A DNA stretch of 64,000 nucleotides from Acidobacteriota bacterium (GCA_021817045.1 JAKAWG010000013.1:20987-84986); one strand, 5' to 3'. Numbered from the stretch's first letter, positions 17,836-27,814 are shown. Numbers and translations: made by a program. Notes: generated from the sequence alone by a model not told the origin.

Positions 17836-19326
17836 CTACCCGGTGGGTGCGAGGTTCGGATGCGCTTTCGCCCAGCGAAGATACTCATCCACTGTGTAGA
17901 AGGTCCTGTACCTGAATAGCCGGGCCCCATCTTCCACCGGAACCGTCCAGTCCAGGCTCCACGAGTCCCCAACCTCTTGCATCCAGCGTTCCAGGCGGTC
18001 TTGCATTGTGTTCCTGACCGATCTGGAGGCTGGGTCTTCCACGAGATTATGCATTTCGTAGGGATCGTTCTTCAGGTCGTAGAGAACCCAAGGTTCGGAC
18101 TGCCGCCGAGCATACATATGACGCTCCGTTCGCACGCCGCGCCACGCGTGCGGCACGCCTCCTCCGTGATAGGGACCGAAGATCTGGAAGAATGCGGAAT
18201 CAGGCCCTTGGTCCGTCTTACCAAGAACCACTGCGGAGAGATCCTTCCCTTGCATGTCTGAGGGAACACTGATTCCGCACAGAGACAGCAATGTGGGCGC
18301 GAGATCGACGACATGGCTGAAGAGAACGTCTTTTTGTTGCCCAACCTTCACTTGGCGAGGATACCGAAGGACACCCGGCACGCGAATCGATTCTTCCCAT
18401 GGCTTGCGTTTCAGGATATTTCCCTGCGAACCGAGCATGTTGCCATGATCGGACGAGAAAAACACGATCGTATCTTCCTCCATGCCAAGCTCGTTCAAGG
18501 TCTTCATGAGCTTGCCAATTTGCTCGTCAATGGCCCTGATGGCGCCGTAATACAAGGCGATATCCCTTCGGCTTCCTCCTCGCACACCAGGGACCCAGTT
18601 CGGGCGCATCTTCAGGTCATCCGGGTTATATAGATTTCAAACTTTCTGCGGCACAATGTAGGGATCGTGGGGAGCGCCGGGAGCAACCATCAAGAAAAAT
18701 AGCTGTTCGTTTTGTGCCTCGTAAAGAAACTCGGTCGCCAGGTCGGTCCATACATCCGGCATATATCGTGTCGCTATGATCGGCGCGTCAGCATCGCGAA
18801 AGAACCAGTTATAGAAATAGTTATGGTTGCATTCATTGGCAGCCCAAACCTGATACCCGTGGCGCCGCGGCCCCGGTGGAACAAATCCCGGCATGCGAGG
18901 GCCACCGTCGAGGTGCCACTTCCCAACATAGGCGGTTCGGTAGCCGGCACGGCTAAACAACGTGCCCATTCCGATCAGCGATTCGCGCAAACGTAGATCG
19001 TTCGCAACCATTCCATTGCGGCTTGTGTACATTCCGGTCTGGATGTTGGCGCGAGCGGGGCAGCAAACTGGCGTGTTGGCCAGGGTATGCCGGAACACAA
19101 TGCCATCGGAAGCCACCTTGTCAAGGTGCGGCGTACGCACATCGGAGTTTCCCATGCAGCCCAACGCCTGTGCCCGCCACTCATCGGGCAGAATAAACAG
19201 AACATTGGGCCGGCGGTCCGGTTTACCTTTGGGTGCCGACGGCTCCAGGGTCAATCCGGCAGTCCCCGCACCCATCTGCTGCAAAAACGTTCTGCGGTTC
19301 AAATTATGGTTCCTCTCTTCGGGCAT
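17836..19326 (-). pseudogene. Type I sulfatase interrupted by one in-frame TGA
   Basis: This encodes a Tat-exported sulfatase (RRTFLQQMGAGTAGL) that would hydrolyse sulfate esters, probably from sulfated glycans. The formylglycine motif is CCPARANIQTG, metal-binding segments are NVLFILPDEWRA and FFSSDHGNMLGSQG, and YVGKWHLDGG is typical. A TGA codon at 18637-18639 interrupts the frame after YIVPQKV. The same frame continues with NLYNPDDLKMRPNWVPG and the full C-terminal half, so one base substitution explains the break. The start at 19326 has GGAGA upstream. It could be a true nonsense mutation or a sequencing error; the frame is intact otherwise. Confidence 0.82.
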
Positions 19327-19373
19327 CTGAGGTCTCCACGGCATCGCGTCTTACGTTCTATTAGCGCACAGCC

Positions 19374-19583
19374 TTAGCTATTTGTACCTACCTGGAATTT
19401 TCCCTCGCGAATCTCGTTAAGCAGTTGGTGGTATTCCTTTTCAGTCCTGTTATAAAGCGGAATAAACTCGGTGAAGTCGTATTTCCAGGAATCACCCGCT
19501 GCCCACATGCGCTGCGCTAGTTCTTCGTCTATGTGTTGCTGGAGTGCCCGGTGCTGCGGCAACACCTTTGGTTCAGTCCACCA
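19374..19583 (-). pseudogene. 3' stump of a second sulfatase
   Basis: About 69 codons remain open, without a proper start. The segment LAQRMWAAGDSWKYDF aligns with LERWMQEVGDSWSLD near the end of the neighbouring sulfatase, so this is the C-terminal end of a paralogue whose 5' part is gone. It lies directly upstream of the other sulfatase on the same strand, suggesting a former sulfatase operon. Confidence 0.6.
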
Positions 19584-19825
19584 TTACCAAATCCGCTGAA
19601 CCCTGAAATGCCGACGGTTTGCAAGATGTCCGATAACACGATTCCCAAGAGTCCTAACTGCTGTGTGAGGTCTTGCTGGCCTCTTTCTCGCGCGGTTGAT
19701 GAATAGTCAGGGTTGGCAGGGCATTACTTTTAGTCTGAATGCCGGGAATAGTCAAGCTCTTTCTTGACCCGAGGTGTCGTCCGGAGCGAGACAGAACGAG
19801 CGAACGTTGGCAGGACCACGGTTCG

Positions 19826-21232
19826 TTATTTCGCGGATTTGTGTGGCTTGGCTGTGGCCTGTTTCGAGAGCTGGTGAGGGGTGTGTTTCGAGCTGTGCTC
19901 GGAGGAAATGCCGGCAAGCTCGTGCATTGCCTTGGTGATTTGTGGTTGCGTCTTGATCTTGCCGTCCAACATATCCATGAAAAGCTTGTTCAGAATCGCT
20001 TCGGCGCGTGGTCCTGGTTCGATTCCAAGCGCGTGCAGTTCGGCGCGCGGCAGCCGATCTCGAACCTGCGGTGCCCTGACCAGGAAACTCTTAATGCGAT
20101 TTTGAATCGTAGCTTTGGGATGACGAACGAGAATGTAGATCAGCAGCGGAAGGGGCTGACCTTCAAGCAGGCGATAAGTGAAGCTGGGGATCGCGCCCTT
20201 GGAGCCTGCAAGGGCTTTCGCCAGTTTGCGCGCCGCGCCGTCCATGCCGGTGGCCAGGCGCTGGATGGGTGGGTAAACCAAGACCGTCTTTGCAAGCTGC
20301 TTCCGGTGAGCTGGGGGGAGCGGCTCGACCAAAGTTTGAAAATAGACGACAAAGGGGTCCGCGCCAGGGGTGGTGCGCGCGACGGAACGGATCTTTTCCA
20401 AGCGATCGTAAAAGATCCTGGCTGATGTCAGGCTGCTATTCAGCCCCTGCAACAGTCCTCGTTGCGCGAACTGACGCAGGACTCGCGCGGGGTGTTCTTC
20501 CTGGAGCGCGGCACGCAGTTCACGCCCCTGCGATTCCGGGTTGAGCGATTTCCAGGCGCCTGACTCGATCGCCGCCTCCAGCCACTGCTGAGTTCGTTCC
20601 TCCAGTTTGAAACCAAGGCGCCGGCTGAGCCGCAGAACACGGTAAACGCACTCTGGCGCGTCCAGAAAGCCGCGGCTGTTCAGAATGCGAAACTCGCGGC
20701 GCTCGATGTCCGCCGCTCCATTGGTCGGATCCAGCAAAAGTCCGCGTGAGTTGGGATGAAGGGAAATAGCCATGGCGTCAGCGGAAAAGTCGCGCCGACG
20801 CAGGTCTTCGAAAATTCCGGCCGGAGCGATCTCCGCGTCGCGCCCCGGGCGGGGCCGGACTTCGCGGTGCGCCATAGCAAGGTCGGCTTCCACTCCGTGG
20901 GCATATATGAGGGATGCGACCTGGCGGCGCGAATTGAAGTGCGATATCTCGAGTTTTGGGCTTAGCTCATTAAACGACGGGCCGCTTCCTTTTTCCCGTT
21001 TCTTCTTTTTTCCGTCATCCGCCGTGAGGGCGCGCAAGAGCTTTTGAACGTTGCCCTCGACAGTGAAATTTAAATTGCGAATGTAGGGTTGGCCGCACGT
21101 CAGATCGCGAACCGCACCTCCCGTCAGATACAGGTTCAGCCCCATCCCGGCGGAGACGCGGCTAAGATGATTGACCACGCGGAGCTGCGCTGGGGAGAGC
21201 CGGATTTCCATTAGGAAGTTGTAGTCGCTCAT
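19826..21232 (-). CDS. CCA-adding enzyme / poly(A) polymerase family nucleotidyltransferase
   Basis: A 468-residue class II nucleotidyltransferase. The head domain has LYLTGGAVRDL, then a diverged region where DxD would lie (HGVEADLAMAHRE), and DLRRRDFSADAMAISL, which is the RRD motif that binds ATP/CTP. An RNA-binding neck and body follow (FRILNSRGFLDAPECVYRVLRLSRRLGF). A basic low-complexity tail ends it. I chose ATG 21232 (MSDYNFLMEIRL); a longer open frame would run into xerD. It could be a tRNA CCA-adding enzyme or an adenylyl-only relative; the sequence alone does not decide. It lies 44 bases after xerD. Confidence 0.8.
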   Translation of the reverse strand: MSDYNFLMEIRLSPAQLRVVNHLSRVSAGMGLNLYLTGGAVRDLTCGQPYIRNLNFTVEGNVQKLLRALTADDGKKKKREKGSGPSFNELSPKLEISHFNSRRQVASLIYAHGVEADLAMAHREVRPRPGRDAEIAPAGIFEDLRRRDFSADAMAISLHPNSRGLLLDPTNGAADIERREFRILNSRGFLDAPECVYRVLRLSRRLGFKLEERTQQWLEAAIESGAWKSLNPESQGRELRAALQEEHPARVLRQFAQRGLLQGLNSSLTSARIFYDRLEKIRSVARTTPGADPFVVYFQTLVEPLPPAHRKQLAKTVLVYPPIQRLATGMDGAARKLAKALAGSKGAIPSFTYRLLEGQPLPLLIYILVRHPKATIQNRIKSFLVRAPQVRDRLPRAELHALGIEPGPRAEAILNKLFMDMLDGKIKTQPQITKAMHELAGISSEHSSKHTPHQLSKQATAKPHKSAK

Positions 21233-21276
21233 CGCAGGTGTCGGCCACTTGCTCGATCCCGCCGGTTCGCTCACCC

Positions 21277-22212
21277 TTAGGCTCGCGGGTGATGTGCCTG
21301 GTAGACCTGTTTCAGCCGCTCCTTCAGTACGTGGGTGTAAATCTGAGTAGTAGAAATATCGCTGTGGCCGAGCATGAGCTGGATGGACCGTAAATCGGCG
21401 CCACGCTCGAGCAGGTGCGTGGCAAACGAGTGACGCATCACGTGAGGCGTCAGCCGTCCCGAAAGTCCGGCTGCGCGGGCGTATCCGCCCAGAATCTTCC
21501 AAAAGCCTACGCGGGAAAGCTTCCCGCCCCGATGGTTTACGAACAGGAACGGGCTCGGCTTGCCGCCACCCAGTTCTTGCCGAGCGAGGCGCAGGTAAGC
21601 TTCCACCGCGCTGAGCGCCGATTTGCCTACTGGAATCACCCGTTCTTTGCCGCCTTTGCCCGCACAGCGAAGAATGCCCAAGTTTCGGTCAAAATCCTCA
21701 ATACGTGAGCCCACAAGTTCGGACACTCTCATCCCAGTGGCGTAGAGAAGTTCGATCATGGCCTTATCTCGCAGCCCCAGCGGCGTCGAAGTCTGGGTCT
21801 TATCGAGCAAGGTGTCTACTTCGCCGATCGCGAGAAAACGCGGCAGCTTCTGGCTGATCTGCGGGCTATCAACCTCTGTAGACGGATTGCCTGAGACGGC
21901 GCCGATGATCTGTAGGAACTTGAAGAAACCCCGCAGCGAGACCAAGTGGCGCGCCACCGAACGTGCGTTCAAGCCCTGCCCGTAAAGTCTGGCCATGAAA
22001 GCTCGGACGTGGCGTCGGTCGATTTCCGCCAACGTCAACTTCCCCGCTAAGGCAAACTCTCGAAATTTGGCAAGGTCGCGACGGTAGCTCAGGATGGTAT
22101 TCGCTGACAACCCCTTTTCGACTTGGAGGTAGTTTAAGAAGCGACCGATTTCAGCCACAAGCTGACGGCGACCGCCAAGCGGTTCCGGGCTGGTAGGAGG
22201 AGTCGGCTTCAA
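21277..22212 (-). CDS. xerD: Tyrosine recombinase XerD/XerC
   Basis: A 311-residue site-specific recombinase that resolves chromosome dimers at dif. The N-terminal SAM-like domain (about 20-105) has FLNYLQVEKGLSANTILSYRRDL. The catalytic residues are visible: Arg in ATGMRVSELV, Lys in GKGGKERVIPVG, His-x-x-Arg in HVMRHSFATHLL, His in LGHSDIS and Tyr in TTQIYTHV. It begins at TTG 22212, since no ATG lies upstream in frame. Length and even spacing favour a housekeeping Xer rather than a mobile-element integrase. Confidence 0.87.
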   Translation of the reverse strand: MKPTPPTSPEPLGGRRQLVAEIGRFLNYLQVEKGLSANTILSYRRDLAKFREFALAGKLTLAEIDRRHVRAFMARLYGQGLNARSVARHLVSLRGFFKFLQIIGAVSGNPSTEVDSPQISQKLPRFLAIGEVDTLLDKTQTSTPLGLRDKAMIELLYATGMRVSELVGSRIEDFDRNLGILRCAGKGGKERVIPVGKSALSAVEAYLRLARQELGGGKPSPFLFVNHRGGKLSRVGFWKILGGYARAAGLSGRLTPHVMRHSFATHLLERGADLRSIQLMLGHSDISTTQIYTHVLKERLKQVYQAHHPRA

Positions 22213-22586
22213 GGGAGATGATCGAAGATCCTTTCAGCGCTGTTCGCTACGTAGCCCTCTTGTCCGGCGTGCTAGTTTCGGGCCGTGGTAAGCCATAGCG
22301 AATATGCGATTTTCCTTCCTGTAACGTCCGGCGCACGCTCCACGCATCTCGTTTAAGCGCTACATCTATAATATTTTCAAACAGTTATAGCCAAACCGCG
22401 AGGAAACTCGCGCGCCTTCGCCTGCAATTCGCCTGTTTTCAAGTGGATACTAGCACAAGGAGGTTAAGGTTGCAAAGGTTTGCGGCAAGCTTATACAATT
22501 AGTTGAAAATAATGCGGTTATTCCGCGACGAAAAGTTTGCCATGGGTTCTGGAAGACGCGACTAAGTCTCGGCTTGTCATACGCTT
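22213..22586. promoter_or_regulatory. Divergent spacer between xerD and nnr
   Basis: About 370 bases between divergent genes, AT-rich near 22360-22390 and 22480-22520. It probably carries both promoters, but I cannot name boxes with confidence. Confidence 0.3.
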
Positions 22587-24158
22587 ATGAAGATTCTTAC
22601 CGCCAGTCAAATGCAGCGGATTGACCGCCTTACGACGGATCGCTGCGGCGTTCCCAGCTTGACGCTTATGGAGAACGCGGGAGCGGAGGTAGTGAAGTTT
22701 CTCGCCGAGCGGTTTCGGCCACTTGAAGAATCCAGGATCGCGATCTTCTGCGGGCGGGGAAATAACGGTGGGGACGGGCTAGTCGTTGCCCGTTTGTTGA
22801 CCGACATGGGCCTGACGCCCCAAGTATTGCTTTTCGCTGACCCCGCGCAGTTGAGAGGTGACGCTGCGGCAAATTACGAGCGCTTCGCAGCCATCGCTCT
22901 TCCCGAGGTGGTGAAGGACGCGCCAGGGTGGTGTGCCGTCAAACCCTCACTTTCGAGTACGACCCTGATTATTGACGCTCTTCTCGGGACCGGGCTGTCG
23001 AAGCCGCTTGAGGGCTTCCTGCTGGAGGTGGTGCGTGACCTCAACACTTCCTTCCCCGGCGCGCGCCGCGTGGCTGTGGATCTCCCTTCGGGATTGGCCG
23101 CGGACAGCGGAGAGTTGATCGGCGAGTGCATCAAGGCGGATGCCACCGTCACGTTTACGGCCCCGAAATATGCCCACGTCTTCCCGCCCGCCTGCGAGTG
23201 CGTGGGTGAGTGGAAGGTGAAAGAGATCGGTACGCCGCCGGAGGTCCTGGAAAACGATTCTGAGCTGCTTCTGAGCCTGATGTGCCGCGAGGACGTGACG
23301 TGGCTGGCCGCGCCCCGCAAGATGGACTCTCACAAAGGAACCTACGGGCACGTGTTGGGTATTGCAGGATCGAGAGGGAAGACGGGCGCGGCAGCGCTCG
23401 CGGCGAAATCCGCTCTCCGCGCGGGCGTTGGGCTTGTGACCATTGCCTCGCCAGTAAGTGCGCTTCCGGTCATCGCAGCATTCGGCATGGAATTTATGAC
23501 GGAGCCGCTTCTGGAGACGGCGGAGGGAACAATCTCACTCCAAGCGCTGATGTCGGGCGTGCTTACCCGTCTGATAGCCGGGAAATCTTGCCTCGCGGTT
23601 GGTCCGGGCTTGGGCAGGAATCCGGAAACTGCCGAAGTGGTGAGGAAGACCGTTAACGATTGTTCGCTTCCGCTCGTTCTGGACGCAGACGGGCTAAACG
23701 CATTCGCAGGCCGGATGGGAGAGATGCACGTTTCGGATCGGGTGCGCGTTCTCACTCCCCATCCCGGGGAAATGGCCCGTCTTACCGGTCTGAAAACGGC
23801 GGAAATTCAAAAACGCCGTGTGGAAACGGCGCGCGAATTCGCTGTGCGTTATGGAGTGATCCTGGTGCTGAAAGGTGCGCGGACGCTGATAGCGTCGCCA
23901 GACGGGCGCGTGCGGGTGAACCCGACCGGCAACCCCGGCATGGCGACGGGCGGCAGCGGCGATTGCCTTACAGGTTTAATTGCCGGACTGCTCGCCCAGC
24001 AGACGGAGCGGCCAGCCGCTGAAGTTGTTGCCGCAGCGGTCTATCTGCACGGCCTCGCGGGTGACTTGGCCGTTGCGCGGTTTGGCGAGCCTTCCATGAT
24101 CGCTGGCGACTTGATAGAGGCGATCCCGGAAGCCTATCGGACTCTGGCAGCGCCATAA
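22587..24158 (+). CDS. nnr: Bifunctional NAD(P)HX epimerase / dehydratase
   Basis: A 523-residue repair enzyme. The N-terminal YjeF_N epimerase (about 1-215) has MENAGAEVVKFL and IFCGRGNNGGDGLVVARLL. The C-terminal ADP/ATP-dependent dehydratase (about 235-510) has HKGTYGHVLGIAGSRGKTGAAAL, AVGPGLG, LVLDADGLNAF, LTPHPGEMARL and the nucleotide-binding GNPGMATGGSGDCLTGLIAGLLAQ. Together they convert damaged hydrated NADH/NADPH back to the working cofactor. The start is ATG 22587. It heads a plus-strand run whose next gene, tsaE, is 36 bases away, a common pairing in bacteria. Confidence 0.95.
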   Translation: MKILTASQMQRIDRLTTDRCGVPSLTLMENAGAEVVKFLAERFRPLEESRIAIFCGRGNNGGDGLVVARLLTDMGLTPQVLLFADPAQLRGDAAANYERFAAIALPEVVKDAPGWCAVKPSLSSTTLIIDALLGTGLSKPLEGFLLEVVRDLNTSFPGARRVAVDLPSGLAADSGELIGECIKADATVTFTAPKYAHVFPPACECVGEWKVKEIGTPPEVLENDSELLLSLMCREDVTWLAAPRKMDSHKGTYGHVLGIAGSRGKTGAAALAAKSALRAGVGLVTIASPVSALPVIAAFGMEFMTEPLLETAEGTISLQALMSGVLTRLIAGKSCLAVGPGLGRNPETAEVVRKTVNDCSLPLVLDADGLNAFAGRMGEMHVSDRVRVLTPHPGEMARLTGLKTAEIQKRRVETAREFAVRYGVILVLKGARTLIASPDGRVRVNPTGNPGMATGGSGDCLTGLIAGLLAQQTERPAAEVVAAAVYLHGLAGDLAVARFGEPSMIAGDLIEAIPEAYRTLAAP

Positions 24159-24194
24159 CACCGGTGTCCCCGACCCGCGCGATTTATCGGGGCA

Positions 24195-24668
24195 ATGGCG
24201 ACTTTGGCAATACAAAGACTGTACGATATCGTGACCCGTTCACCGGAGGAAACCATCGCCTTCGGGCGGCGGCTGGCGGAAACGTTGCGGCCACCGTGCC
24301 TCGCGCTGCTCGAGGGCGACTTGGGGAGCGGCAAGACCACACTTGCCAAGGGAGTTGCTTCCGCTCTTGCGGCGGCCCGGGAAGAGGATGTAACCAGTCC
24401 TTCTTTCACGCTGGTCCACGAGTACGGATCGCCAGGCGCCGCGCCAGACGCCCGTGTCTATCACGTTGATTTATACCGAATCGAAGGGCCGCGAGAGATT
24501 GAGTCGCTCGGGCTGGATGAAATCATATCTCAAGGCTCAACGGTGCTGATTGAGTGGGGCGAGCGTCTACCCCAGCCACCGCCAGGCCCTCTTGTGCGCA
24601 TCCGCATGGACGTTTGTGGCGAGAACGAGCGGCACATCGTTGTGGAAGAGGAAACGCGAGATTGCTAA
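24195..24668 (+). CDS. tsaE: tRNA N6-threonylcarbamoyladenosine biosynthesis ATPase TsaE
   Basis: A 157-residue P-loop ATPase that works with TsaB and TsaD to make t6A37 in ANN-decoding tRNAs. The markers are LLEGDLGSGKTTLAKGV (Walker A), VTSPSFTLVHEY, VYHVDLYRI and GLDEI, ending with VLIEWGERLP. All are standard TsaE sequence. It starts at ATG 24195 and is 15 bases before the reductase gene. Confidence 0.95.
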   Translation: MATLAIQRLYDIVTRSPEETIAFGRRLAETLRPPCLALLEGDLGSGKTTLAKGVASALAAAREEDVTSPSFTLVHEYGSPGAAPDARVYHVDLYRIEGPREIESLGLDEIISQGSTVLIEWGERLPQPPPGPLVRIRMDVCGENERHIVVEEETRDC

Positions 24669-24683
24669 GGAAAGGATACGTGA

Positions 24684-25493
24684 ATGACTGAAACATCCAC
24701 GCCCGTGCGGTGGGCGCTTATTGTGGGTTCTTCCAGCGGCTTTGGCGAAGCGACAAGCCTAGAGATGGCACGCGAGGGGCTGGACGTCTTTGGCGTCCAT
24801 TTCGACCGGCGCTCCGCCATGACGCACGTCAGCGAGATCACAGAGAAAATCGACGCGATGGGCCGAGACGTCCGGTTCTTCAACATCAACGCCGCCGACG
24901 CGGCCAAGCGCGCGAGCGCCCTGGACGAGATGCAAGCTCGGTGGAAGGAACGCGGAGGAGACCATTTCATAAAGATGTTCCTGCACACGGTTGCCTTCGG
25001 ATCGCTCCAAGCTTACGTCTCGGACAATCCCGCGGGAGCTCTGACACAGGCGCAGATGGAAATGACCATCGACGTTATGGGGAACAACCTGGTTTACTGG
25101 GTGCAGGAAATGGTGCGCCGCAAGATGATGCGGGCCGGTAGCCGCATCTACGCGCTGACCAGCGCAGGTGGGCACAGCGTGATTCCCAAGTACGGCGCCG
25201 TGTCTGCGGCCAAGGCGGTCCTTGAATCGCACATCCGCCAGCTGGCATTTGAGCTGATGCCTTTCGGAATCACGGCCAATGCCCTCCAGGCAGGTGTGAC
25301 CATCACGCCGGGCTTGGCCAAAATCCCCGGCAACGAGACGCTGGCGGAGTTCGCCCGAATGCGGAATCCAGGAGGGCGGTTGACGACCCCATCCGACGTT
25401 GCATCGGCCATCGCCGCGCTGATGAGCGAAAAAACACACTGGATGACCGGCAACGTGATCCGTGTGGACGGAGGGGAGGACATCGTAACTTGA
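24684..25493 (+). CDS. SDR oxidoreductase resembling enoyl-ACP reductase (FabI/FabL-like)
   Basis: A 269-residue Rossmann-fold enzyme. The nucleotide-binding loop is [19 protein letters not shown]. The active-site tyrosine and lysine occur in [14 protein letters not shown], with six residues between them. That spacing is the FabI/FabL pattern, whereas classical SDRs have three. The C-terminus ([14 protein letters not shown]) is ordinary SDR. This supports an enoyl-ACP reductase-type role in fatty-acid elongation, although the substrate is not proven. Its stop overlaps the start of thiS. Confidence 0.72.
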   Translation: MTETSTPVRWALIVGSSSGFGEATSLEMAREGLDVFGVHFDRRSAMTHVSEITEKIDAMGRDVRFFNINAADAAKRASALDEMQARWKERGGDHFIKMFLHTVAFGSLQAYVSDNPAGALTQAQMEMTIDVMGNNLVYWVQEMVRRKMMRAGSRIYALTSAGGHSVIPKYGAVSAAKAVLESHIRQLAFELMPFGITANALQAGVTITPGLAKIPGNETLAEFARMRNPGGRLTTPSDVASAIAALMSEKTHWMTGNVIRVDGGEDIVT

Positions 25494-25708
25494 TGAGGAT
25501 GCTAGTGATTACGATTTATCTGAATGGGGAGTCGCGCGAGGTGCCCGAAGCGAGCACGCTCGCCTCGCTCGTTGCCTGGCTGCAGTTTCCCGGCGACCGC
25601 GTCGCGATGGAATTGAACCGGGAAATTGTCCCTCGCAGCAGGTGGGAAACCACTCCGGTCCGGGCCGGTGACCGCCTCGAAGTGGTACACTTTGTTGGCG
25701 GCGGATAA
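25493..25708 (+). CDS. thiS: Sulfur-carrier protein ThiS (ubiquitin-like)
   Basis: A 71-residue beta-grasp protein. [22 protein letters not shown] starts the fold, [13 protein letters not shown] is the conserved middle, and the protein ends in the obligatory diglycine [14 protein letters not shown] tail that carries thiocarboxylate sulfur for thiazole synthesis. The ATG overlaps the preceding stop as TGATG. No thiG or thiE is adjacent, so a related sulfur-carrier role cannot be excluded. Confidence 0.85.
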   Translation: MRMLVITIYLNGESREVPEASTLASLVAWLQFPGDRVAMELNREIVPRSRWETTPVRAGDRLEVVHFVGGG

Positions 25709-25728
25709 GCGCCGCGCCCGGGTCATCC

Positions 25729-27075
25729 ATGCTTCCTTCACTGAGCGGACGGACGGCTTTCATTCTGCTTACCCTGCTAATCAAGCTGGGCGTCATGGCC
25801 TCCCTCGCCAGCATCATTGCCCGCTTTGAAACCTTCAAACGGCTCATCTTTATTGAGCAGCGCACCACGAAAGAAAAGCTGCAGTTCGCGCTCTTTCTGG
25901 GAGTCCCGTTTGCGCTGGGCGTGTTCACGCGCCTGCTCGCCGGCTATGCGGGCGTCGATTTGAGCCTCGAGATCACGGTGCTGAGCGGGCTGTTGGGTGG
26001 CACGATTGTGGGCCTGGTAGTCGGCACAATGGTCAGCTTGCCGGCGGCCCTGATCGGGCACGAGTTTCTCGCCGCGCCCATGGCCGTCCTCTACGCGCTG
26101 GTCGCAGGTTCGGCACGCTGGATTTGCCCGGACAAGGAAGCCATTTGGCAGTTCAGCCCCTTCGTGGACCTCAGCCTCTATCGCTCGCTCAAGCGGCGAT
26201 TCAGGCAGCCCGCGCTCGACTGGCAGTTGCTTTTCACTCTCATGTGTGTGGTCGTGGAGATCATGCGCATCGACGTCGGCCGCCTCGTCGGCCGGAGACT
26301 CTTTTATATCTATTCTCCACACTTCTGGATCAATATCCTCATCGTCCTGGCAACGGTAGTGGGCGTGGGAATTCCAGTGAAAATCTGGAACAGCACGCGC
26401 ATCGAATTAAAGCTCGAAGAACAGCACCGGATGCTGCTACAGGCGCGCATGGATGCGCTCGTCAGCCAGATCAATCCTCATTTCCTCTTCAACACGCTCA
26501 ACACCATCTCTTCACTCATCCGCATCGACCCAGACACGGCGCGTAACGTGCTGCTGAAGCTGGCGCGAATCCTCCGTCGCCGGCTCAAAGTGCAGGCCCA
26601 CTTCGTCCATCTGAAGGAGGAGTTGGACTTCATCGATGACTACCTGGGCATCGAAGTAGTGCGCTTTGGGCGCGAGAAACTCCGTGTCGTGAAGGAAATC
26701 GAGGCGGGGGCCGAAGACGTCGTCGTGCCAAGCATGATCCTCCAACCGCTGGTCGAAAATGCCATCCGCCACGGCATCGCGCCGAAGATCGAAGGGGGCA
26801 CGATCACGCTGCGCGCAAAGCGCCACCATCACCGCCTAACGATCGAGGTGGAAGACGATGGGGTCGGCATCCCGGAGGAAAAGAGAAGGGAAGTGTATGC
26901 GTCGGGAATCGGCATCCGCAACGTGACCGATCGCCTGCGAGTGCTCTTCGGCGACCAGTTTGGTTTCAAGGTGGAAAGCCCGCCCGGAAAAGGAACAGTC
27001 GTTTCGTTCGAGATCCCCGAGCTCGAAGTCAGCGAGCAAGCTTCCCGCTCGGTGCCTGCTCAAGCAATTGGCTGA
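25729..27075 (+). CDS. LytS/YehU-type sensor histidine kinase
   Basis: A 448-residue membrane kinase. Residues about 1-205 form the multi-helix 5TMR-LYT sensor. The His_kinase domain (about 235-315) starts with ALVSQINPHFLFNTLNTISSLI, where the histidine in NPHFLFN is phosphorylated. The HATPase domain (about 340-435) has MILQPLVENAIRHGI, EVEDDGVGIP and SGIGIRNVTDRL. Such kinases pair with a LytTR response regulator, but none lies next to it. It sits 20 bases after thiS, at the end of the five-gene run and next to the accessory island. Confidence 0.88.
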   Translation: MLPSLSGRTAFILLTLLIKLGVMASLASIIARFETFKRLIFIEQRTTKEKLQFALFLGVPFALGVFTRLLAGYAGVDLSLEITVLSGLLGGTIVGLVVGTMVSLPAALIGHEFLAAPMAVLYALVAGSARWICPDKEAIWQFSPFVDLSLYRSLKRRFRQPALDWQLLFTLMCVVVEIMRIDVGRLVGRRLFYIYSPHFWINILIVLATVVGVGIPVKIWNSTRIELKLEEQHRMLLQARMDALVSQINPHFLFNTLNTISSLIRIDPDTARNVLLKLARILRRRLKVQAHFVHLKEELDFIDDYLGIEVVRFGREKLRVVKEIEAGAEDVVVPSMILQPLVENAIRHGIAPKIEGGTITLRAKRHHHRLTIEVEDDGVGIPEEKRREVYASGIGIRNVTDRLRVLFGDQFGFKVESPPGKGTVVSFEIPELEVSEQASRSVPAQAIG

Positions 27076-27138
27076 CCACACACTCGAACGCAGAGCTGGT
27101 TCTCAGACCGCCGATTTTCGGATTACGATAAGGCAACA

Positions 27139-27187
27139 TGGAGCCGCCGAAGGGAATCGAATCCTCGACCTTCGGTTTACGAAACCG
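27139..27187 (-). other. Detached 3' half of a tRNA-Thr(CGT) gene (possible att site)
   Basis: Read on the minus strand, these 49 bases begin in the anticodon stem (CGGTTTCGTAAACCG), continue through a T arm (GATTCGATTCC) and end in GGCGGCTCCA. They match the 3' half of the intact tRNA-Thr at 7591-7666 with about four differences. No D arm or 5' acceptor strand precedes them. A tRNA 3' half starting at the anticodon stem is what tyrosine-integrase elements leave behind on integration. Confidence 0.8.
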
Positions 27188-27542
27188 CTTTGGAGTCGTA
27201 CCTCTACGTCGGATCAACAACTTACAACTACTCTGAGTTGGGGTGATATACCGCTTTCCATGACTTTTGCTCCCCCTTCGGTGCCTCGCGCTTAGGAGCG
27301 GCTCCGAGGGTACTGCAAGTGTCGAGCGCCGGGCGCGAAACGAAGTTTGGATGTCCGACTCGAACGGGTAACAGGCTGTCGTGGGCAACCCCTGCGAGCA
27401 GCACGGCATGGTAAAAGTCATCCCTCCAAGAGGGCGATTCTATCCCTGGGCTAACGACCAGATCATGAGCGAAATTTCCTGATGAAAATGGGTGACACTC
27501 CAAAGCCTAGGTTCCGGGAAGGAACCGAAAGGAGTCTTACCG

Positions 27543-27814
27543 ATGGAAGGCAACGAGGGAGTTGAGAGGAGGAGGCAGAGGGCCCGCCCCCGGAGGGGGC
27601 GGCGCGGCGGACAAATCGTCCGCACCCCTATTCCCACCGGTTTGAGGTTCGACGCAAGGCAGTTCAGCTCTGTCTGGAAGAAAGCTTCCCCATCCAGCAG
27701 GTGGCCCGCGAAATGGGCGTGGGCCTCAGCACCTTGACCAAGTGGGTGAGGGTGTACCGTGAGCAGTGGGCAAATCGTGGACTTGATCCTTGTTGGGCGA
27801 AGCTTGGTGTTTAA
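27543..27814 (+). mobile_element. IS3-family OrfA remnant, frameshifted and truncated
   Basis: One frame gives MEGNEGVERRRQRARPRRG from ATG 27543. A shift near 27620-27640 then leads into RFEVRRKAVQLCLEESF, PIQQVAREMGVGLSTLTKW and VRVYREQW. That second part is the helix-turn-helix of an IS3-type OrfA. The frame ends at 27814 with unrelated sequence, and no OrfB or terminal repeats follow, so this is a dead fragment. Confidence 0.72.

Noticed and set aside
20269..21047. Plus-strand open frames across the CCA-adding-type gene
   Set aside because: Composition and overlap show they are high-GC shadows of the minus-strand gene.
21233..21502. Longer start for the CCA-adding-type enzyme
   Set aside because: The extra 90 residues overlap the end of xerD and have no protein-like features; ATG 21232 fits the family start.
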